Below, in pieces: positions 1 through 7,067 of a stretch of DNA of 8,229 bases. The notes below the pieces were generated by a model. It was given only the letters and a program-made list of their open reading frames with translations. It was not told the origin of the DNA and did no database searches. A program made the translations under genes and the position numbers. This stretch comes from Clostridiales bacterium UBA735. Its GTDB lineage: Bacteria > Bacillota > Clostridia > Oscillospirales > Oscillospiraceae. How positions within the stretch are numbered: position 1 is the first letter of the stretch; each line of letters starts with the position of its first letter. The stretch covers positions 1-8,229 of the forward strand of contig DBLB01000085.1 in assembly GCA_002298695.1 (NCBI GenBank). Direction: 5' to 3'.

Positions 1-12
1 TTTTTGAACCCA

Positions 13-43
13 TTCTTTTCTTTCTCTGCCAGAAAGAAAAGAA
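13..43. repeat. Left-end hairpin of the intergenic element
   Basis: A perfect 13-base stem pairs 13-25 with 31-43, leaving a 5-base loop (CTGCC). One arm is all pyrimidine and the other all purine. No T-run follows on either strand, so it does not look like an intrinsic terminator. The arm sequence is the same as that of the hairpin at 383-418. Confidence 0.8.
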
Positions 44-208
44 CGGTTTCAATCTTCCAAGAAAAGAAAGAGGGAAAAGTGCGAACCGTCGTCCTGAATT
101 TGACTCAGAAAATCTTGGTCATCAGCCGTCCGTTGCGCCAAACCCTACCTCCCGAAAGGTCTCTGCGCCCTGCGCATCGCCTTCCGGCAGAGCTGCGTCA
201 CAAAATTG

Positions 209-232
209 GATGGCAGGTGTCTACCCGCCATC
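209..232. repeat. Interior hairpin with a competing long-range partner
   Basis: GATGGC at 209-214 pairs with GCCATC at 227-232. Inside this, GGT (216-218) pairs with ACC (223-225) around the loop GTCT, with one A-C mismatch. The right arm is also part of a different 10-base perfect match: CCGCCATCAT at 225-234 is the reverse complement of ATGATGGCGG at 315-324. The two pairings exclude each other. Confidence 0.5.
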
Positions 233-382
233 ATCAAGATAGCGTGCGGCGCGTAGTCGGACCTCGTGAGGTGACCAGGGGCGGGCAAATCAGGCCAGGC
301 GACTGAGCTGTTACATGATGGCGGCACGGGACGCACTTCCGGTTTCCACCCGTTCTCTTTCTTTTCTTCACCGGGCGCGGCG

Positions 383-418
383 ATTCTTTTCTTTCTCAAA
401 GAAGAGAAAGAAAAGAAT
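383..418. repeat. Right-end hairpin of the intergenic element
   Basis: A perfect 15-base stem pairs 383-397 with 404-418 around the 6-base loop AAAGAA. It begins 26 bases past the PBP2 stop codon on the minus strand, so it could protect or shape the 3' end of that transcript. It is AT-rich and lacks a following U-tract, so a standard Rho-independent terminator is unlikely. Confidence 0.8.
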
Positions 419-444
419 GTGGGCGCAAGAAATTGTTTGAAAAA

Positions 445-2553
445 TCAATGCACGGTATTCTCTGTGAGAATTGTTTCGTATTTCGTTTCGCCCGAAAAAT
501 AGGCGTTCATGATCGGGATGCAGACATTGGCGAGATTACCGCCCTGCGCGCCCTTTTCGACATAGACTGCGATGGCAATCTCGGGGTCGTCAGCCGGGGC
601 GTAAAGCACGAATGAAGCGTTGTCGGAACCGCTGACGGAACCGTCGGCAGTCGCGCCCTGCCACTGGGCTGTGCCGGTCTTACACGCGACCTCGATCGGA
701 TAGTCAGCCAGATAGTTTTTCGCGGTACCGATGGTGGCGGTCATGCGCATGCCCTTGTCGATGCAGTCGAGCGCCTCGTCGGAGATGTCGAGCGTGCTGG
801 CCACCTCCGGCTCGTGCTCCTTGATGAGCGTCTGATAGTCCCACGACACAATGCGCGAGAGGAACGTTGCTGCATAGCGCGTGCCCTTGTTGGCCAGCGC
901 CTGCGTGTAGCAGACCATCTGCATCGGCGTGAAGCGGTTCAGACTCTGTCCGATGACGGCCTGCAGCACGTCCGCGCCGTACCAGCCGGACTCGTCACCC
1001 GCGTAGTTGGCCTTTTTCGTCTCGGCGTTCGCGCGCTGGCCGACCTTTTCGTAGAGTTCGATGCCTGTGTGCTCGCCGAGGCCAAGCGCCTTCGCCACAA
1101 TGTCGAACGGGTTCTCGCCCGTCTCGGCATAGTAGGCGTTGTAGGTCAGGCGGCCGGCTTCGTAGAAATAGTAGTTGCAGGATTCCGCGATCGCCTCCTG
1201 CATATTGATGGTGCCGTGGGTGGTATGGGAACTTGTCCAGAGATAGCACTTCGGCGTGAAGTTTTCCTTCGCGTAGTACATGTAGACGCCCTCGTCCGTG
1301 ATCTCATAATATTCGCCGATGTGCCCCATGTCGATGGCCGCGATGGCCGTGACCATTTTATAGATCGAGCCGGGGGGATAGGTCGCCAGCAGCGCCCGGT
1401 CATAGAGCGGCTTATAGGGATCTTCGCTCAATTCCTTGAAATCGCGGTTATAGGTGGAAAGATCATAGGTCGGGTAGCTCGCGCACGCGAGGATCTCGCC
1501 CGTCTTCACGGCCTGCACCACGACGGCCCCGCCCTCGGCGTCCTTACCTTCGCTGTGCGCGCCGACGCCGTTCTCGCGGAGATCCAAAATCAGGCTTTCC
1601 AGCGGGTCCTCCGCCACGATCTGAAGAGAAAGATCCAGCGTTGTCTCTACGTTGCAGCCCGGCTGCGGGATGCTGGTGTAATATTCATCGAGCTTTTCGC
1701 CCGTAGACGAGACGGTCGTATACTTTGTGCCGCTCGTCCCGTGCAGATATTCCTCAAAGGCCAGCTCGATGCCCTCTTTGCCGACCTTTGCGTTCATGGC
1801 ATAGTCCTTGTCCTGATACTCCGGCCATTCGTCCGGACTGATCGCACCGACAGAGCCGAGCAGATGCGCCGCATATTTCGTGTTGTAGACGCGCACGGTG
1901 CTCGATTCCACGATCACGCCCGGAATGCTCAGCTCCATCACCGCCGCCAGATCCTCCGCGCTGACGTCGGTCGCCAGCGTGTAGTTCTCAAGTCCCACGT
2001 CGGGGACGCTCCGCAGCTCCAGCTCGTACCGGACAGAGATGACCTTATAGGCCTGCTCCTGTGTCCAGTCATCGGGGATCTGATAATCCTCGCGCAGCTT
2101 TTTCATCAGCGTGGACGCCGAGGTATCGAGGTCATAGTCCCGGTCGCGCAGGAACGCGCGGAAATAATCCTGCCACGTGGACGAGATCTCGTCCATCTGA
2201 TAGGCATAGGGCCGCTCCATCGTCACCGGGAAATGACTTTCATACTGGATGCCGAGCTGGTCGCACAGTTCCAGCACGCGCAGCAGATTTTCGTTCGGCG
2301 CGTCCGAGTTGAACAGCACAAAGTTGATGATCACGAGGTTATAGCTCGCGCGGTTTGAGACAAGCACGTTGCCGTTCCGGTCGAGAATGTTGCCGCGCGA
2401 GGCCTCCATCGTTGTGCGGTAGGTCATCGAGTCTGCGTCTGCGGTCACGAGCTCTGCCGTCTGTAATTTATAAAGCCGCAGCGCGAACACCGACATCATT
2501 GCCACGATGACGCAGATGAACACGATCATGCGGAAGCGCATTCTTCGCTGCAT
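445..2553 (-). CDS. mrdA: Class B penicillin-binding protein 2 (elongasome transpeptidase)
   Basis: A 702-residue peptidoglycan D,D-transpeptidase that cross-links wall during cell elongation, anchored in the membrane with its catalytic part outside. A single N-terminal membrane segment (about 8-26) is followed by the class B dimerisation-domain motif RGNILDRNG (53-61). The transpeptidase domain carries all three active-site motifs: S396-I-Y-K399 with the acylated serine, S458-C-N460 and K625-T-G627. There are no C-terminal PASTA repeats, which argues against the sporulation protein SpoVD. The stretch between the motif at 53-61 and the transpeptidase domain is long, accounting for the 702-residue size. 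The start codon abuts the mreD stop (TGAATG), with a GGGG-containing ribosome site inside the mreD end, so translation is probably coupled. Its place directly after mreC and mreD supports the elongation role over a divisome role. Confidence 0.95.
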   Translation of the reverse strand: MQRRMRFRMIVFICVIVAMMSVFALRLYKLQTAELVTADADSMTYRTTMEASRGNILDRNGNVLVSNRASYNLVIINFVLFNSDAPNENLLRVLELCDQLGIQYESHFPVTMERPYAYQMDEISSTWQDYFRAFLRDRDYDLDTSASTLMKKLREDYQIPDDWTQEQAYKVISVRYELELRSVPDVGLENYTLATDVSAEDLAAVMELSIPGVIVESSTVRVYNTKYAAHLLGSVGAISPDEWPEYQDKDYAMNAKVGKEGIELAFEEYLHGTSGTKYTTVSSTGEKLDEYYTSIPQPGCNVETTLDLSLQIVAEDPLESLILDLRENGVGAHSEGKDAEGGAVVVQAVKTGEILACASYPTYDLSTYNRDFKELSEDPYKPLYDRALLATYPPGSIYKMVTAIAAIDMGHIGEYYEITDEGVYMYYAKENFTPKCYLWTSSHTTHGTINMQEAIAESCNYYFYEAGRLTYNAYYAETGENPFDIVAKALGLGEHTGIELYEKVGQRANAETKKANYAGDESGWYGADVLQAVIGQSLNRFTPMQMVCYTQALANKGTRYAATFLSRIVSWDYQTLIKEHEPEVASTLDISDEALDCIDKGMRMTATIGTAKNYLADYPIEVACKTGTAQWQGATADGSVSGSDNASFVLYAPADDPEIAIAVYVEKGAQGGNLANVCIPIMNAYFSGETKYETILTENTVH

Positions 2554-3054
2554 TCAAGCCCCTGCCTTTCTGATCGCCCAGGCGGCGAGATAGATCGGCG
2601 GCATGGCCAGCAGAGAGACCGCCGCCTGCCGCAGCGCAGCCAACAGCCCCGCCGCAAATGTCACATGTCCGAGGAAGCACTGCATCAGAAACAGCGCCAG
2701 CTGGCAGACCAGCAGTGCGCCCAGACACATCAGCAGTGCGGAAATGAAATTGCGACGCAGATAGCGGTCGCACACATAGCCGACCACCGCGCCGCACAGC
2801 GCCAGCAGCACAATATGCACCGCGCCGCCTGCCGCGCCGGTCAGACACCAGAACGTGCCTGCGGCCAGTCCGAAAAGCGCGCCCGCTTCGCCGCCCACGT
2901 GCATCGCGATGCACGCCGCGGCCACCGGGATCAGACTCAGTTTGACGCCGAGCACGCGCGCCCGTCCGAGCGAGACCGTCTGAATGACTGTCACGAACAG
3001 AAACAGCACTCCGTATAAAACCCACATCAGGGCGTTTTTGTATTTTTCCCGCAT
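2554..3054 (-). CDS. mreD: Rod shape-determining membrane protein MreD
   Basis: A 166-residue, very hydrophobic protein with about five or six predicted membrane segments (roughly 8-28, 37-53, 56-73, 76-94, 103-126 and 140-160), typical in size for MreD. MreD is an integral membrane part of the elongasome and works with MreC and PBP2. Sequence conservation is low in this family, so the call rests on topology and on position between mreC and PBP2. The frame stays open upstream to an ATG at 3102, but the start at 3054 is preferred: it has a strong AGAAGGAG ribosome site 8 bases upstream, the protein then begins with a short basic stretch before the first membrane segment, and the extra 16 residues would be unlike MreD. 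The gene ends immediately before the PBP2 start. Confidence 0.9.
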   Translation of the reverse strand: MREKYKNALMWVLYGVLFLFVTVIQTVSLGRARVLGVKLSLIPVAAACIAMHVGGEAGALFGLAAGTFWCLTGAAGGAVHIVLLALCGAVVGYVCDRYLRRNFISALLMCLGALLVCQLALFLMQCFLGHVTFAAGLLAALRQAAVSLLAMPPIYLAAWAIRKAGA

Positions 3055-3062
3055 CTGGAATA

Positions 3063-3070
3063 CTCCTTCT
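3063..3070 (-). promoter_or_regulatory. Ribosome binding site deciding the mreD start
   Basis: AGAAGGAG on the minus strand, 8 bases upstream of the ATG at 3054. It lies inside the longer open frame that begins at 3102, and so favours the shorter protein. Confidence 0.8.
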
Positions 3071-3088
3071 GTACTTCCTGCCTCTTCC

Positions 3089-3157
3089 GTAAGGGCGGGC
3101 ATTTCGGTCCGCCCGCTTCGCCGGGCTGTCTTTTGGTGCAGGGTCGTCCGCCCCTAC
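3089..3157. repeat. Short palindromic GC-rich repeat in the mreC-mreD gap
   Basis: The ends GTAAGGGCGG (3089-3098) and CCGCCCCTAC (3148-3157) are inverted repeats matching at 9 of 10 positions. Inside, GCCCG at 3111-3115 can pair either with CGGGC at 3096-3100 or with CGGGC at 3122-3126. This makes a roughly 69-base unit that begins GTAGGGGCGG on the minus strand. From memory, similar GTAGGGGCGG units occur in many copies between genes in Oscillospiraceae genomes, but copy number cannot be checked here. The unit separates mreC from mreD within an otherwise tight gene cluster and would be transcribed as part of the message. Confidence 0.6.
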
Positions 3158-3182
3158 AGGGCGCGGCGCAGCAATTTTTTCT

Positions 3183-4142
3183 CTACGGCGCCGGAGATCC
3201 CGCCGGAGCGGCTTCGCTCGCATCGGCGTCCGTATTTATATCCGCAGCTGCGTCCGGGTCCTCCCCATCGGTCACGACGATGGTCTCGTCTGCGGCCTTT
3301 TCCGGCACGGTATAGCCGTAGTTCGTGATGATGAAAACCTGCTCCAGACGGTCCAGATCGCAGGATGGGGAGAGCGTGGCGTATTTCGCGACGCCCGTCT
3401 CGTCGAGGCTCGCGTTCGTGATGTAGCCGAGCAGCAGTCCGCGCGGATAGAGCGTCGAGCCGGTGGTGACGACCTGATCCTGGTTCTTGATGACTGCGTC
3501 GGTCAGCAGATAGTTCATGCGCAGGATGCTGGTGCCGTCCTGCAAAAACGTCCCCTGCACCACGCCGTTGTAGCCTGACGATGCAATGGACGCGCTGATC
3601 TCGAGCGAGGAATCCATGATCGTCGTAACGGTGGCCCAGTTCAGGCCGACGTCGGTAATAAGGCCGACGACCTGTCCGTTTTCCGTGATGGCGCACATGC
3701 CCTTCTCAAGGCCGTAGTTCGTGCCCTTGCCGATGGTGAATGCGCTCTTGTAGTCTGAAGAATTCCAGGAAATGATGTACGACGCCACGTAGCTGTAGTC
3801 CTCATGGCTTTCGCTCAGCTGCAAAAGCGCCTTATACCGCTCGTTTTCGCGCTGCAATTCCTCGACGGTGCGGATATCCTCCTCCATTGAGAGCACCTTG
3901 CTCTGCAATGCGGCGTTATCCGCTTCCAGCTCGGCATAGCGGAACAGATAATTGTAGTATTTTTCAAACTGCCGGTCGATGGCGGCCAGTCCGGCACGGA
4001 TCGGCGAAAGAATGGAGCCGACGGCATTTTCAAAGAAGGTCGCGCCGCTGGCAAGCCCCAGGGTGACGGCCGTCAGGATGGCCACGACCGCCGCGGCGAT
4101 CAGGATGGTCTTCATCCGGCCCGACCAGAAATTTTTCTTCAC
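3183..4142 (-). CDS. mreC: Rod shape-determining protein MreC
   Basis: A 319-residue bitopic membrane protein that scaffolds the elongasome outside the cytoplasm and contacts PBP2. In this numbering it has a short basic N-terminus, one membrane segment (about 11-30), a coiled coil (about 67-107, with heptad-like runs such as LEADNAALQSKVLSMEEDI) and the beta-rich MreC domain (about 115-275), which includes the stretch ENGQVVGLITDVG. After about residue 285 comes an acidic, alanine-rich tail of low complexity, which is extra to the core fold. The chosen start is GTG at 4142, giving a 4-base GTGA overlap with the maf stop and sitting 10 bases after a GGGGG ribosome site. A GTG at 4151 would add three residues and lies almost on top of that site. 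maf is immediately upstream; mreD follows after a repeat-bearing gap. Confidence 0.94.
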   Translation of the reverse strand: MKKNFWSGRMKTILIAAAVVAILTAVTLGLASGATFFENAVGSILSPIRAGLAAIDRQFEKYYNYLFRYAELEADNAALQSKVLSMEEDIRTVEELQRENERYKALLQLSESHEDYSYVASYIISWNSSDYKSAFTIGKGTNYGLEKGMCAITENGQVVGLITDVGLNWATVTTIMDSSLEISASIASSGYNGVVQGTFLQDGTSILRMNYLLTDAVIKNQDQVVTTGSTLYPRGLLLGYITNASLDETGVAKYATLSPSCDLDRLEQVFIITNYGYTVPEKAADETIVVTDGEDPDAAADINTDADASEAAPAGSPAP

Positions 4143-4732
4143 GCCGTGCACACCCCCGTTTCATGCAGAACGGAGACGCCGCAGCGGCGCAGCATGCCCT
4201 CCAGCGGGCAGAGCGGCAGCCCCATCACGGAGAAATAATCGCCCTCGAGATGGTCGACAAAAATTGCGCCGTAGCCCTGGATGCCGTAGGAGCCGGCCTT
4301 GTCCATCGGTTCGCCGGTGGCGATGTAGGCGCGGATCTCTGCGTCGGACATCGGGCGGAAGTGCACCTTCGTGACAACGGCCTGCCGGTGCAGCACGCCC
4401 CTGTGCCAGACGTTCAGCCCGGTCATGACCTCGTGCCCGCGGCCCGAGAGCAGCCGCAGCATGCGGAAGGCGTCTTCCTCGTCGCGCGGCTTGCCGAGCG
4501 CTGCGCCGTCCACGACGACGATGGTGTCCGCTGCGACGACGATGTCCTCCGGTGCGGCAGTCTCCGCGATCTTCTGCGCCTTCAGCCCGCCTACGCGCAC
4601 AACTTCCTGCTCCGGCGGGAGATTTTTGTCCATCGTCTCGTCAACGTCGGCGGTGCGGATGACAAATTCCAGCCCCAGCAGGCGCATCAGTTCCTGACGC
4701 CGGGGCGATTTGGATGCTAAAATGATCGACAT
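4139..4732 (-). CDS. maf: Maf family nucleoside triphosphate pyrophosphatase
   Basis: A 197-residue cytoplasmic enzyme that hydrolyses noncanonical or surplus nucleoside triphosphates to monophosphate and pyrophosphate; Maf proteins are also linked to arrest of division. The N-terminus has the substrate-binding signature LASKSPRR (5-12). Downstream are the catalytic aspartate D69 in VAADT, the KPRD motif (81-84) and DKAGSYGIQGYG (144-155). The lysine and glutamine in these motifs (K81, Q152) resemble the YhdE-type dTTP/UTP pyrophosphatases more than the YceF type, so dTTP/UTP is the inferred substrate. Length is normal. The ATG at 4732 gives the canonical N-terminus; an AGGGAAG ribosome site lies only 3 bases upstream, which is close. 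It sits 30 bases after the U32 gene and overlaps mreC by 4 bases, so it is probably translationally coupled to mreC. Confidence 0.96.
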   Translation of the reverse strand: MSIILASKSPRRQELMRLLGLEFVIRTADVDETMDKNLPPEQEVVRVGGLKAQKIAETAAPEDIVVAADTIVVVDGAALGKPRDEEDAFRMLRLLSGRGHEVMTGLNVWHRGVLHRQAVVTKVHFRPMSDAEIRAYIATGEPMDKAGSYGIQGYGAIFVDHLEGDYFSVMGLPLCPLEGMLRRCGVSVLHETGVCTA

Positions 4733-4762
4733 GTGCTTCCCTGTCTTTCTTTCAAGCGGCGC

Positions 4763-6850
4763 TCATTCCACGCCGCGCTGGTAGAGCCCGCGCGTATAGC
4801 TGCCCGGCTCGAACGTTCCGCCGCGCACCCAGTCCGCCAGCACCTTGTCCACCTCTCCGGCGTTCTCCGTCGTGAAGCTCAGCCGCAGCGCCCACAGGCC
4901 CATCCCGCGGAACGCCGCCAGCTTGTCCAGCAGATAGAGCTTCTTCCCGTTCAGCAGCACATTGCGGCAGCTGTCGCCGTCCTTTACGATCGGGAATTCC
5001 TCGCCCATCCGGTCGACAAGCTTCGTCGGTCCGGCGTCGCAGGTGCATGTGCCCGTTCGGCCGCGGATGACGCAGTTTTCCGTCAGCATCAGCGGCAGCC
5101 GCCCGTAGACGAGCACCTCGCTCGGCACGGCCTTCGAGATATCGCGGATCTGCGGCAGCGTCAGCTCAAACGAGAGCAGCTGCGAATCCACGCCCTGCGC
5201 CCGCAGATACTGCATCGAGCGGGAATTGTAGATATTCAGGCCGAAATCGCCGCGCACGGCGAAACCGGCGGCCTTTGCAATTTTGAGCTGGCCGAGATTG
5301 CCGACCAGCAGCTGCCGCACGCCGAGGCTGTAGACCTCGCGCAGCTGCGCGGCCAGACGGCGGTCTTCGCCGCTCCAGACGATGCGCGGCAGCACTGCGG
5401 CCAGCTGCGTCTCCACGCCGAGACGCCCCGGCAGATCAGGGTTTGCCAGAATTTCCGCCAGCGGCACGTAGAGCACCGTCGGCCGCAGGGCCAGCATGCG
5501 CGGCGTGATCTGCGCGGCCGAGCGGACGGCGACGGTCAGCTGCACCTCGCCGGTCATGCCGTCGTAGGGGACGAGCGCGTTGTAGGCGTGCAGCCGCGCG
5601 GGCTTCGCCCGCCCCCGCGTTGCCGTCAGCTCCGCGAGCACCTCACGGCGCATCGCGTTGATCGCGGCAGCAGGAAGCTGGATGTCGCCGCCGAGCGCGG
5701 TTTTGACTGACGCACAGCGGTATGGCGTTCCGCCGGTCTTTGCCAGACGGCTCTCCAGATCTTCGCGCGTGAGCGCATGGTAGACGGCCTGCTCCGGCAC
5801 GGGCCCGGTCGTTTTGCAGACGTTGCCCCGGTCGTCCTCGACGGCCAGCTGTGCGGGCCGCCCGGCCTGGAGCATGGCGTAAAAGTGTACGGGCACGAGC
5901 TGCGCCTCGCCGTTTTCATACGTCGCCCGGGCTGCGGCGAACAGCTCGGATGCATCCTCGCCCTCCTGCCGCGTGCCGAACATGTCCGGGCCCGTCTGGC
6001 CGAGGTAATAGCCCTGCGTGAAGCCCTGGCGCGAGAAGACCCGTTCGAGCTCCTCCATGTCGGCCTGCGTCACGCGCTTGCCATTCAGCGCCGCGCGGTA
6101 TGCCTTCGTCACCACTGCGACATACTCGGGCCGCTTCATGCGGCCCTCGATCTTGAGGGATGCGACGCCCATCCGCTCAAGGTCGCGCAGATATTCAATG
6201 AGACAGTTGTCCTTCAGACTCAGCGGATAGCGGTTCTGGTCGAACCGGCCGTATCCGTAGGGCAGACGGCACGGCTGTGCGCACTGCCCGCGGTTGCCGG
6301 ACCGGCGGCCAATGACGCCCGACAGATAGCACTGCCCGGAATAGCACATGCACAGCGCCCCGTGCACGAATACTTCGATCTCAACGGGGCTTCTGCGGCA
6401 GATGGCAGCGATCTCGTCGCGCGGCAGCTCCCGCGAGAGTACCACACGCGAACAGCCCAGCTCCGCCGCCGCGATGACGCCCTCAAGCGAGTGGATCGAC
6501 ATCTGCGTCGAGGCATGCACGGCGACCTCCGGCGCGATCTCACGGCACAGCTGAACCATGCCGATGTCCTGCACGATGAACGCGTCCACGCCCAGCGTCG
6601 CCGCCAGCCGGATCACGTCCGCCGCACGGGCCATCTCCCGGTCGGCCACGAGCGTGTTCAGCGTCAGATGCACGGCCACGCCGCGCACATGGCAGTAGAC
6701 GATGGCCTCCTGCAGCTCGTCGGCGGAGAAATTCTTCGCGTTCATCCGCGCGTTGAACATGTCATATCCAAGATAGACCGCGTTGGCCCCGTTCTGTACG
6801 GCGGCGCGCAGTGCCTCCATCGACCCGGCGGGCGAGAGCAATTCGATCAT
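4763..6850 (-). CDS. U32 family protein, long DUF3656-type (RNA hydroxylase-like)
   Basis: A 695-residue protein of the U32 family, formerly called collagenase-like peptidases. Characterised bacterial members RlhA and TrhP are needed for hydroxylation of 23S rRNA C2501 and of tRNA U34, so a role in RNA modification is inferred. The N-terminal barrel begins MIELLSPAGS and carries the family signature EVFVHGALCMCYSGQC (159-174) and then NRGQCAQPC (186-194), with C167, C174, C190 and C194 as likely iron-sulphur ligands. The middle (about 375-500) corresponds to the DUF3656 region of RlhA-like proteins. The C-terminal half looks like a second, diverged copy of the barrel and has its own cysteines (C593, C602, C604, C628). 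The start at 6850 has AAAGGA 9 bases upstream and its own promoter. The frame stays open to 7225, but that would place the promoter inside the gene. Which RNA it acts on cannot be told. Confidence 0.94.
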   Translation of the reverse strand: MIELLSPAGSMEALRAAVQNGANAVYLGYDMFNARMNAKNFSADELQEAIVYCHVRGVAVHLTLNTLVADREMARAADVIRLAATLGVDAFIVQDIGMVQLCREIAPEVAVHASTQMSIHSLEGVIAAAELGCSRVVLSRELPRDEIAAICRRSPVEIEVFVHGALCMCYSGQCYLSGVIGRRSGNRGQCAQPCRLPYGYGRFDQNRYPLSLKDNCLIEYLRDLERMGVASLKIEGRMKRPEYVAVVTKAYRAALNGKRVTQADMEELERVFSRQGFTQGYYLGQTGPDMFGTRQEGEDASELFAAARATYENGEAQLVPVHFYAMLQAGRPAQLAVEDDRGNVCKTTGPVPEQAVYHALTREDLESRLAKTGGTPYRCASVKTALGGDIQLPAAAINAMRREVLAELTATRGRAKPARLHAYNALVPYDGMTGEVQLTVAVRSAAQITPRMLALRPTVLYVPLAEILANPDLPGRLGVETQLAAVLPRIVWSGEDRRLAAQLREVYSLGVRQLLVGNLGQLKIAKAAGFAVRGDFGLNIYNSRSMQYLRAQGVDSQLLSFELTLPQIRDISKAVPSEVLVYGRLPLMLTENCVIRGRTGTCTCDAGPTKLVDRMGEEFPIVKDGDSCRNVLLNGKKLYLLDKLAAFRGMGLWALRLSFTTENAGEVDKVLADWVRGGTFEPGSYTRGLYQRGVE

Positions 6851-6859
6851 AATATCGGT

Positions 6860-6865
6860 TCCTTT
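6860..6865 (-). promoter_or_regulatory. Ribosome binding site of the U32 gene
   Basis: AAAGGA on the minus strand, 9 bases before the ATG at 6850. It supports that start over upstream in-frame codons. Confidence 0.65.
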
Positions 6866-6914
6866 TTCGTATAATGAAGCCATTTTTGCGGAATGGCGTA
6901 AAAATCCGCATATC

Positions 6915-6943
6915 ATTATAGCATAAAGAAGGAAAACAGAAAA
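6915..6943 (-). promoter_or_regulatory. Extended -10 promoter for the U32-maf-mreCD-PBP2 cluster
   Basis: On the minus strand a perfect TATAAT (6920-6915) is preceded by TGC, giving an extended -10 element TGCTATAAT. The -35 position 17 bases upstream reads TTTTCT, a weak match. Transcription would start near 6908, about 58 bases before the ATG. A 6-base inverted repeat (TGCGGA 6887-6892 with TCCGCA 6905-6910) lies across the start point and early leader. The short gaps downstream suggest this promoter serves several of the minus-strand genes. Confidence 0.7.
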
Positions 6944-7067
6944 GCCTTCCGCGGCGTTTTTTCCGGGATTTCTGTAAACTTTTTGTTGCTTTTCTGAAGC
7001 CGTGGGAGCAGGCAAAGCTGTAAACAGCCCTGCGGACACAATATTTTGTATTTCCCGACATTTCCTG

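Larger units (their letters stand above)
11..419. repeat. Compound palindromic intergenic element with inverted-repeat ends
   Basis: This non-coding block lies beyond the 3' end of the PBP2 gene. Its outer ends are exact 17-base inverted repeats: CATTCTTTTCTTTCTCT at 11-27 is the reverse complement of 403-419. A second, inner inverted pair of 14 bases lies at 59-72 and 355-368. Each end also folds on itself, at 13-43 and 383-418. The two ends together behave like imperfect terminal inverted repeats of about 60-65 bases. The interior (about 75-350) is GC-rich with further inverted repeats. No transposase is encoded and neither strand has a credible gene. The layout resembles a MITE-like or REP-like element, or a structured RNA gene; this is inference, because copy number cannot be seen from one window. 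No clear target-site duplication was found. Confidence 0.6.

Noticed and set aside
4..306. A 100-codon plus-strand frame in the same element
   Set aside because: It begins in the terminal hairpin, lacks a clear ribosome site and gives a low-information, arginine-rich product.
145..399. An 84-codon minus-strand frame inside the palindromic element
   Set aside because: No ribosome site or family was recognised, and the frame runs through the terminal hairpin repeat. It is more likely a chance frame in repeat DNA.
383..418. Hairpin as an intrinsic terminator of PBP2
   Set aside because: The stem is AT-rich and no U-tract follows on the minus strand.
814..2358. A 514-codon open frame on the plus strand across the PBP2 gene
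   Set aside because: It is antisense to a gene with all transpeptidase motifs. Its translation is rich in R, H, A and V with no recognisable domain, as expected from the GC-rich codon bias of the real gene.
4733..6874. Long plus-strand frames (4733-5710 and 5777-6874) opposite the U32 gene
   Set aside because: Both are shadows of the well-supported U32 coding sequence; composition is arginine, histidine and glutamine heavy and no family is recognisable.
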